This document shows, piece by piece, positions 6,885 to 11,961 of a DNA stretch of 11,961 nt (positions within the stretch are counted from its first letter, which is position 1; each line of letters opens with the position of its first letter). The stretch lies in assembly GCA_030540495.1 (NCBI GenBank), contig JAUNWC010000018.1, positions 1 through 11,961 on the forward strand, written 5' to 3'. The stretch comes from Bacteroidota bacterium. Lineage in GTDB: Bacteria > Bacteroidota > Bacteroidia > Bacteroidales > P3. The notes below the pieces were generated by a model. The model did no database searches and had not been told where the DNA came from. It worked only from the letters and a program-made list of their open reading frames with translations. A program made the translations under genes and the position numbers.

Positions 6885-7418
6885 ATGACAGCAGAAAATT
6901 TTATAGCACCCAATCAAAGTAAGGTCTCTTCTACTGAGCAAGCCTATCAAAAAATCTATAAGATGAGAAATAAGGCTTTGATGAATATGTTTGTACGTCA
7001 GAGCAACTTGCACAAACGTCAGCATGTGGCAACAATTGGCAATATTTCTTTTTTTGATGATGCTTTTTCTCTTAGCCCCAATGCTACTTGGTTTGCTTTC
7101 TATCAAAGCACCACTTCTATTATTTGGATATTTGAGAACCTTAACAAAGAGGAAATAGACTTTTCTCAACAAATGGATGTTATCAAAGACAAAGTTGCTC
7201 AAATTGTAGTTATAGACAGTTTTGCCAATGATAAGACCATAGAGAGATTGAAAAAAAATATAAATGTTGTTCTTGCTAAAAATATGCAGGAGGCTGTAGA
7301 ACTTGCCTTTCATCTTGCAAGCAAAGATATGTCGGTAGTTTATTCTCCTGCTTCTGGCACACCAGATATAGCCGAGCAGAGAGCAAAGGAATATATAAAA
7401 AATGTTTTTTCTCTATAA
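6885..7418 (+). CDS. Reduced MurD: orphan C-terminal Mur-ligase domain lacking catalytic parts
   Basis: MurD normally (about 450 residues) adds D-glutamate to UDP-MurNAc-L-Ala. This 177-residue frame occupies its place and matches only its last third. Residues 45-177 follow the C-terminal Rossmann-like domain of Bacteroidota MurD as I know it: the segment ISFFDDAFSLSPNATWFAF (54-72) lines up without gaps on IxFINDSKATNVNSTWFAL, IIWIF (79-83) on the next strand, and VVYSPASGTPD (151-161) on the VLLSPACASFD segment. Residues 20-44 may be the end of the central domain. The UDP-substrate domain and the ATP loop are absent. DSK has become DAF (59-61), the glycine-rich DKG loop is gone and the C-terminal segment is shorter. 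Ligase activity is therefore excluded. An in-frame TAA at 6870-6872 rules out an upstream start. It lies 7 bases after mraY and 8 before ftsW, with no stop inside. It may be a protein kept for a new use or a decaying remnant. Confidence 0.8.
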   Translation: MTAENFIAPNQSKVSSTEQAYQKIYKMRNKALMNMFVRQSNLHKRQHVATIGNISFFDDAFSLSPNATWFAFYQSTTSIIWIFENLNKEEIDFSQQMDVIKDKVAQIVVIDSFANDKTIERLKKNINVVLAKNMQEAVELAFHLASKDMSVVYSPASGTPDIAEQRAKEYIKNVFSL

Positions 7419-7426
7419 GAAAGTAA

Positions 7427-8632
7427 ATGATAACAGTAAATGAAAAATATAGAATAAAGGGCGATAAAGTTATTTGGATAATATATATATTGTTTATCCT
7501 TATATCTTTGGTTGAGGTTTTTTCCTCTATGGGAAAGACTGTAAAGGAAAGCAGAGGTGGGGACGTAACCTCTATGTTTTTCAAACATTTCCTTATGCTT
7601 TCTTTGGGAATAGGTGTTTGTTATATTTCACACTTAATCAACTATGTAAAATATTCCCGTATAGCCAAACCTGCCATGCTCTTTTCTTTCATACTGTTGG
7701 CTATTACTCTTATTTTGGGCTATCTCGGACCGGGAGGCAAAGCCGCTTCTCGTTGGATAGTTATTCCTTTGGTTGGACAGTTTCAACCTTCTGAGATAGT
7801 GAAATATATTACCATTATTTTTGTTGCTACTTTTCTTGCTGCCAACAAAGATAAAATAAAGGAAAAACAAACTTTTATCAATGTATTTCTTCCTATATTG
7901 TTTATTTGTGGTTTGATTTTCCCAGAAAATTTTTCTACTGCGGCTTTGATAGGCTTGGTTTGTTATATAATGTTGCTCGTAGGAGGTATTAACAGAAGAT
8001 ATTGGGCTTTGAGTCTTTTAGGACTATTGGTTGCTTTTGTGTTTATTATGTTTGTAGATAGCAAGACAGGATTTCTTTCTCGTGGAAGTACTTGGGGTAA
8101 TCGTATTGACCTATTTCTTAACAATGATAGAATGGAAATCAATCAAACAAATATTGCCCTTATGGCTATTTCTACCGGGGGACTTACGGGAAAATTTATA
8201 GGTAATACAGAGATTGCTCGTTTTCTTTCGGAGTCTCATAATGATTTTATCTTTGCCATAATGTTGGAAGAGGGAGGCTTGTGGATGTGTTTGCTTATAG
8301 TCTTACTATATATTATTCTTTTGTATCGTATGTTGCTTATAGCCAAGCATGCAAAAGGGGATTTTGGCTCTATGTTAGTGCTTGGGGTTACATTGGTATT
8401 TATCTTTCAGGCAATAATCAATATGATGGTATCCACAAATCTTTTGCCCGTAACAGGACAAACCTTACCTTTTATTTCCTATGGAGGCACATCGTTTATT
8501 TTTTCTTCTTTTGCCTTGGGTATGGTATTAAATGTTTCAAGAAACGAGAATCAAAAGAGCAAACGAGAAATAATTATAGAAGAAGACATTTCTTCTTTGG
8601 ATACAACAAATAAAGAGGAGGAAGACCTATGA
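7427..8632 (+). CDS. ftsW: FtsW, septal peptidoglycan glycosyltransferase (SEDS family)
   Basis: FtsW polymerises lipid II into glycan strands at the division site in partnership with FtsI. The 401-residue protein is a multi-span SEDS protein. Hydrophobic segments begin at about 14-33 and continue to about 370, followed by a charged cytoplasmic tail (371-401). Family blocks are RWIVIPLVGQFQPSE at 109-123, FPENFSTA at 165-172, ESHNDFIFAIMLEEGG at 269-284, where D273 matches the essential aspartate of SEDS polymerases, and GQTLPFISYGGTS at 344-356. The start at 7427 gives a short N-terminal arm with KGDKVIW before the first span, as in Bacteroidota homologues. The gene follows the murD remnant by 8 bases and its end overlaps murG as ATGA. 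All expected motifs are present, so I expect an active enzyme. Confidence 0.96.
   Translation: MITVNEKYRIKGDKVIWIIYILFILISLVEVFSSMGKTVKESRGGDVTSMFFKHFLMLSLGIGVCYISHLINYVKYSRIAKPAMLFSFILLAITLILGYLGPGGKAASRWIVIPLVGQFQPSEIVKYITIIFVATFLAANKDKIKEKQTFINVFLPILFICGLIFPENFSTAALIGLVCYIMLLVGGINRRYWALSLLGLLVAFVFIMFVDSKTGFLSRGSTWGNRIDLFLNNDRMEINQTNIALMAISTGGLTGKFIGNTEIARFLSESHNDFIFAIMLEEGGLWMCLLIVLLYIILLYRMLLIAKHAKGDFGSMLVLGVTLVFIFQAIINMMVSTNLLPVTGQTLPFISYGGTSFIFSSFALGMVLNVSRNENQKSKREIIIEEDISSLDTTNKEEEDL
8612..8621 (+). promoter_or_regulatory. Strong Shine-Dalgarno sequence before murG
   Basis: AAAGAGGAGG sits within the last codons of ftsW and ends 7 bases before the murG ATG at 8629, an optimal spacing. 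Together with the ATGA overlap it supports this start. The extended purine match contrasts with the A-rich leaders of most other genes here, although the Glu-rich ftsW tail it encodes could also account for it. Confidence 0.6.
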
Positions 8633-9744
8633 AAGTAATAATAAGTGGAGGAGGTACGGGAGGACATATTTTTCCTGCCATAGCAATAGCAAAATGTTTG
8701 CAACGAAGATTTAAGAATTGCGAAATTTTGTTTGTAGGAGCAGAGGGCAAAATGGAAATGCAAAAAGTACCACAAGCCGGATTTAGAATAATAGGCTTGA
8801 AAATAGCAGGCTTGCAAAGAAAAAAACTTTGGAAAAACTTTTCGCTACCTTTCAAAATGCTTTCTTCTTACATTAAGGCAAAAAAGATAATAAAGACTTT
8901 CTGCCCTGATGTTGTCGTAGGAGTAGGTGGCTATGCTTCTTGGGCAATACTTGGTAAGGCTCAGAAATTAGGCATACCTACTTTGCTACAAGAACAAAAC
9001 TCATTTGCTGGCAAAAGCAATCAAATACTTGCCAACAAAGCAAAGAAAATCTGTGTTACCTACGACAATATGGAAAGATTTTTTCCTGCCGAAAAGATAG
9101 TAAAAACAGGCAACCCGGTTAGAAAAAATATTTGCGACATAAGAGAAAACTTAGACAATTTGCGACAAAAGGGCTTAGGGGCTTATGCTTTTGATACTAA
9201 CAAACCGACAGTGCTTGTCGTGGGTGGTTCTTTGGGAGCAAGAAGCATAAACGAGAGCATAGAAAGTAATTTAGATTATTTTATAAACAACAACATACAA
9301 CTTATTTGGCAAACGGGTAAGTTCTACTACAATGATATAGTAGCAAGAAATAACTCTAAGATAAAACAACATCCTAATATAAGAATATTGGAGTTTATTA
9401 GCGATATGGACTTGGTTTATGCAGTGGCAGATGTTGTGGTATCTCGTGCTGGTGCCTTGGCTATAAGTGAATTGTGTATAGTGGGTAAGCCGGTTGTTTT
9501 AGTACCATCGCCTAATGTTGCCGAAGACCATCAAAGAAGAAATGCAGAGGCATTGGTGGAAAAAAATGCGGCAGTGATGATATTGGACAATCAATTGAAG
9601 GAAAAATTTCTTCCGACTCTAAGCAATATTATAAAAGACAAAGAATTGCAAATAAATTTAGGGAAAAATATACTAACTTTGGCAAAGGTTGATGCTGACG
9701 AAAAAATAGTGGATGAAATAGAAAAAATAGCAATGCATAGATAG
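8629..9744 (+). CDS. murG: MurG, lipid II synthase (GlcNAc transferase)
   Basis: MurG transfers GlcNAc from UDP-GlcNAc to lipid I at the cytoplasmic face of the membrane, producing lipid II. The 371-residue length is normal for this GT-B fold enzyme. The N-terminal glycine-rich loop SGGGTGGHIFPA is at 6-17, GVGGYAS at 98-104 and EQNSFAGKSN at 122-131. NPVR is at 162-165. The second loop GGSLGARSIN at 199-208 follows, then WQTGKFYY at 227-234. The nucleotide-sugar site SRAGALAISELCIVGKP is at 272-288, with E281 at the usual position, and NVAEDHQRRNAEAL is at 296-309. All key motifs are present. It overlaps ftsW by ATGA and ends one base before the murC start, consistent with translational coupling of lipid II synthesis and polymerisation genes. 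Confidence 0.97.
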   Translation: MKVIISGGGTGGHIFPAIAIAKCLQRRFKNCEILFVGAEGKMEMQKVPQAGFRIIGLKIAGLQRKKLWKNFSLPFKMLSSYIKAKKIIKTFCPDVVVGVGGYASWAILGKAQKLGIPTLLQEQNSFAGKSNQILANKAKKICVTYDNMERFFPAEKIVKTGNPVRKNICDIRENLDNLRQKGLGAYAFDTNKPTVLVVGGSLGARSINESIESNLDYFINNNIQLIWQTGKFYYNDIVARNNSKIKQHPNIRILEFISDMDLVYAVADVVVSRAGALAISELCIVGKPVVLVPSPNVAEDHQRRNAEALVEKNAAVMILDNQLKEKFLPTLSNIIKDKELQINLGKNILTLAKVDADEKIVDEIEKIAMHR

Positions 9745-9745
9745 T

Positions 9746-11131
9746 ATGGAGCAGGAAAGAAAGACATATTATTTTTTAGGGATAGGTGGTATAGGAATGA
9801 GTGCTATAGCACGCTATCTTAATATGCAGGGGCATAGAGTTTTGGGATATGATAGAGTAGCAACAGAACTTACCAAAAAATTAGAAGCGGAAGGAATACA
9901 AATAAACTATGAGGACAGAGAAGAAAATATACCTGCAGGCATAGATTTGTGTATATATACTCCCGCTATACCAGAAAGCAATATTCAATTTGAGAGAATT
10001 AAGGCAAGTGGTGTTTTGATGGAAAAACGCTCGGTGGCTCTTGGGCATATAACAAAGAATAAAAAAGTAATAGCCATAAGTGGTTCTCATGGCAAAACGA
10101 CCACCTGTGGTATGATAACCCATATACTTTCTTACTCTACTGTTGGCTGTTCGGCTTTCTTGGGTGGAATACTAAAAAGTGTAAATAATAATTTTGTTTT
10201 CAATAATAATAGTCCATACGTTGTGGTGGAGGCAGACGAGTATGATAGAAGTTTTCTACAACTTTCTCCATACATTAGCGTTATTACCTCCATAGATGCT
10301 GACCATTTGGATATATATCAAAATTATGAAAATCTTCACAAAGCCTTTGAAGATTTTGCTTTGCTTACCAACAATAGAGGACAACTTATTGTAAAAACAG
10401 AGCGAAAGGAAATTATAGAAAAACTAAGGGAAAAGAAACCTCTTTCTACCTATGCTTTGAACGATATAGAGGCAGATACTTATGCATGGAATATAAGAAT
10501 ATACAAAGGAAGTTATTATTTTGATTTAAATGACTATGGGGAAACCTTTTTTGATTTGCAAATGAATTATCCCGGAAGGCATAATATAGAAAATGCTGTT
10601 GTTGCAATGAAGGTATGTAACTTTGTTTTGAAACAAGAGGGCATAAGCAAAAGCAAAAGGGAAGAAATCTTGCGACAAGCATTAAGTACTTTCTCGGGTA
10701 TGAAAAGGCGTTTGGACTATATTATCAACAACGATAGACAAATCTTTATAGATGACTATGCTCATCACCCAAAAGAAATAGAGGCAACGATTCTATCTTT
10801 AAAAGAATTATATCCTAACAAACAATTGACGGGTATTTTTCAACCACACTTATATTCCAGGACCAAAGATTTAGCAAAAGAATTTGCTAAAAGTTTGGAG
10901 TTATTAGATAGTGTTATTCTTTTGCCAATATATCCAGCACGAGAAGAACCCATAAAAGGAGTTACAAGCCATCTTATTATGCAGAACATAAATAAAATGG
11001 ACAAATACTATGTAAGCAAAGAACAATTGTATCCTCTTTTGGAGGCATTGCAACCAGAGTTGCTTCTTACTATGGGAGCAGGAGATATAGACAGAGAAAT
11101 AGATAAGATAAAACAAATACTAAGCAAATGA
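9746..11131 (+). CDS. murC: MurC, UDP-MurNAc-L-alanine ligase
   Basis: MurC is the cytoplasmic ligase that starts the stem peptide by joining L-alanine to UDP-MurNAc with ATP. Its 461 residues show all three Mur-ligase domains. The N-terminal dinucleotide-like loop FLGIGGIGMSAIARYL is at 10-25. The ATP loop ISGSHGKTTT is at 111-120 with K117, VEADEYDRSFLQL at 161-173, SIDADHLDIY at 182-191 and GRHNIENAV at 277-285. In the C-terminal domain DDYAHHPKEIEAT is at 336-348, FQPHLYSRTKDL at 365-376 and MGAGDI at 443-448. It is full length with intact motifs, so the neighbouring loss of MurD is specific to that gene. It starts one base after murG and its stop overlaps ftsQ as ATGA. Confidence 0.97.
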   Translation: MEQERKTYYFLGIGGIGMSAIARYLNMQGHRVLGYDRVATELTKKLEAEGIQINYEDREENIPAGIDLCIYTPAIPESNIQFERIKASGVLMEKRSVALGHITKNKKVIAISGSHGKTTTCGMITHILSYSTVGCSAFLGGILKSVNNNFVFNNNSPYVVVEADEYDRSFLQLSPYISVITSIDADHLDIYQNYENLHKAFEDFALLTNNRGQLIVKTERKEIIEKLREKKPLSTYALNDIEADTYAWNIRIYKGSYYFDLNDYGETFFDLQMNYPGRHNIENAVVAMKVCNFVLKQEGISKSKREEILRQALSTFSGMKRRLDYIINNDRQIFIDDYAHHPKEIEATILSLKELYPNKQLTGIFQPHLYSRTKDLAKEFAKSLELLDSVILLPIYPAREEPIKGVTSHLIMQNINKMDKYYVSKEQLYPLLEALQPELLLTMGAGDIDREIDKIKQILSK

Positions 11132-11880
11132 AGAAGAAAAGACTTATGTATATAGGCATTGTTCTTAGTATAATACTTATCGTTATATTGTCAAATATAA
11201 TGATGAGGGAAGCCTATATTAGGTCCGTAGAACTTCAAATAATCTATCCGTCAAAAGATAAAATCATTTTTGAGCAAGAAATAAAGAATGATTTGACCAA
11301 ACATTTTGGTGTATTTACCCAACAAAGACGCAAACAAATAAAAATAGGAGAGATAAGGCAGTATTTGGAAAACAAAAATTTTGTGGAGGCTGCATCTGTC
11401 TCTATAAGCATAACAGGAGTGCTTAAAATTTTTATTACTCAGCGTATGGCTGTGGTAAGGGTTTTTGACAAAAACAATAAATCTTACTATTTGGATAAAC
11501 AAGGTTTTGTTCTCAAAACCGAGTCGGGAAAAAGTGTAGATGTTTTAATAGCAAGTGGCAATATATCCGATACCATGCCAAATAAAATAGATAGCATAAA
11601 GACTAAACAATTATTTGATATTTACAATTTATCTATGATGATTTACTCGGATAGCATACTTAAATATCAGATAGACCAAATAGCAAGAAAAGACTCTTCA
11701 TATATACTGATACCAAAGATAGGTAGTTATGAAATAGTATTGGGAGAAAGAAAAGATTGGAAACAAGAGTTACTTAGATTGCATTTGCTTTATACAAGGG
11801 CATTTACAAAAGAGGGCTGGGATAAATATTCTTGTATAGATTTAAGATTTAGCAATCAAGTAATTTGCACAAGAAAATAA
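11128..11880 (+). CDS. ftsQ: FtsQ/DivIB-like division protein
   Basis: This is a single-pass protein of 250 residues in the ftsQ position. FtsQ links early cytoplasmic division proteins to the periplasmic FtsL complex. A short basic N-terminus (KKKR at 2-5) precedes one membrane span (about 7-25). The rest is periplasmic: a weak POTRA-like region (about 34-105) and a beta-rich region with QRMAVVRVFD at 105-114 and SYYLDKQGFVL at 119-129, the most recognisable FtsQ segment, which contains the arginine-valine and tyrosine-leucine-aspartate pattern of the family. The C-terminal part ends in CIDLRFSNQVI at 236-246, matching the usual terminal strand. FtsQ diverges fast, so overall similarity is low, but position and topology agree. 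It overlaps murC by ATGA. Confidence 0.88.
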   Translation: MKKKRLMYIGIVLSIILIVILSNIMMREAYIRSVELQIIYPSKDKIIFEQEIKNDLTKHFGVFTQQRRKQIKIGEIRQYLENKNFVEAASVSISITGVLKIFITQRMAVVRVFDKNNKSYYLDKQGFVLKTESGKSVDVLIASGNISDTMPNKIDSIKTKQLFDIYNLSMMIYSDSILKYQIDQIARKDSSYILIPKIGSYEIVLGERKDWKQELLRLHLLYTRAFTKEGWDKYSCIDLRFSNQVICTRK

Positions 11881-11913
11881 AAAAAGACGAAAACTTATAA
11901 ACAATATAAAGAA

Positions 11914-11961
11914 ATGGAAAATAACAATAAAACAAAATTTTCACCAAAAGACAGGGTGGTT
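11914..11961 (+). CDS. ftsA: Probable FtsA N-terminus (partial, runs off the window)
   Basis: An ATG at 11914 opens a frame of 16 codons that continues to the window edge and ends in KDRVV. Bacteroidota FtsA proteins often begin with a short hydrophilic arm before a hydrophobic strand and the actin-like phosphate loop, and the final residues here could be the start of that strand. FtsA is the actin-like membrane tether of FtsZ and normally follows ftsQ in this cluster. The call rests mainly on gene order, since the diagnostic motifs lie beyond the window. The 33-base gap after ftsQ is A-rich and shows no Shine-Dalgarno sequence or terminator. Confidence 0.55.
   Translation, partial: MENNNKTKFSPKDRVV

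Noticed and set aside
6600..6900. The missing part of murD hidden by a frameshift upstream of 6885
   Set aside because: mraY is intact to its normal C-terminus with stop at 6875-6877, an in-frame TAA closes the remnant frame at 6870-6872, and no ATP loop or UDP-binding motif of MurD appears in other frames nearby. There is no room for about 270 residues.
8281..8613. Second + strand open frame of 110 codons inside ftsW
   Set aside because: It lies wholly within ftsW in another frame, and its aromatic-rich, Ser-rich composition is what results from reading a membrane-protein gene out of frame.
11881..11913. Terminator or promoter between ftsQ and ftsA
   Set aside because: The 33 bases are A-rich with no inverted repeat, no T run and no TAnnTTTG element.

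Overview
The window is a division and cell wall (dcw) cluster from an AT-rich member of the Bacteroidota, most likely Bacteroidales. All genes lie on the + strand. The assignment rests on several points: the gene order mraZ-rsmH-ftsL-ftsI-murE-mraY-murD-ftsW-murG-murC-ftsQ-(ftsA); a PASTA-bearing FtsI; a short FtsL-like protein of the Bacteroidota type; a MraY with a long extra periplasmic loop; a divergent FtsQ; mostly weak Shine-Dalgarno sequences; and a TAnnTTTG-type promoter element before mraZ. The genus cannot be told from the sequence alone.

Layout: 1-72 is the leader, with a candidate promoter and phased short repeats. Then come mraZ (73-522), rsmH (567-1493), ftsL-like (1486-1815), ftsI (1821-4145), murE (4142-5602), mraY (5624-6877), a reduced murD remnant (6885-7418), ftsW (7427-8632), murG (8629-9744), murC (9746-11131), ftsQ (11128-11880) and the first 16 codons of a probable ftsA (11914 to the edge). 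Spacing is very tight: four overlaps, three of them ATGA, and gaps of 1 to 44 bases. No internal terminator is evident, so the whole window reads as one transcription unit. There is no gene-free stretch over 300 bases and no RNA gene, CRISPR array or mobile element.

Together the genes make the peptidoglycan precursor: MurC adds L-Ala, MurE adds the third residue (its DNPR motif indicates meso-diaminopimelate), MraY makes lipid I and MurG makes lipid II. They then use it at the septum through FtsW and FtsI, held by FtsL, FtsQ and FtsA. MraZ and RsmH are the usual regulator and 16S rRNA methyltransferase at the head of such clusters.

The outstanding oddity is in the murD slot. Where a full D-glutamate ligase of about 450 residues is expected, there is a clean 177-codon reading frame that matches only the C-terminal domain of Bacteroidota MurD. 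It lacks the UDP-substrate and ATP-binding domains. In what remains, the DSK catalytic motif aligns to DAF and other ligand-contact positions have changed, while the fold-forming segments are still recognisable. It cannot be an active MurD, so the essential reaction must be supplied from elsewhere in the genome. The frame is intact and sits between two essential genes, which raises the possibility that this orphan domain has been kept for another role.
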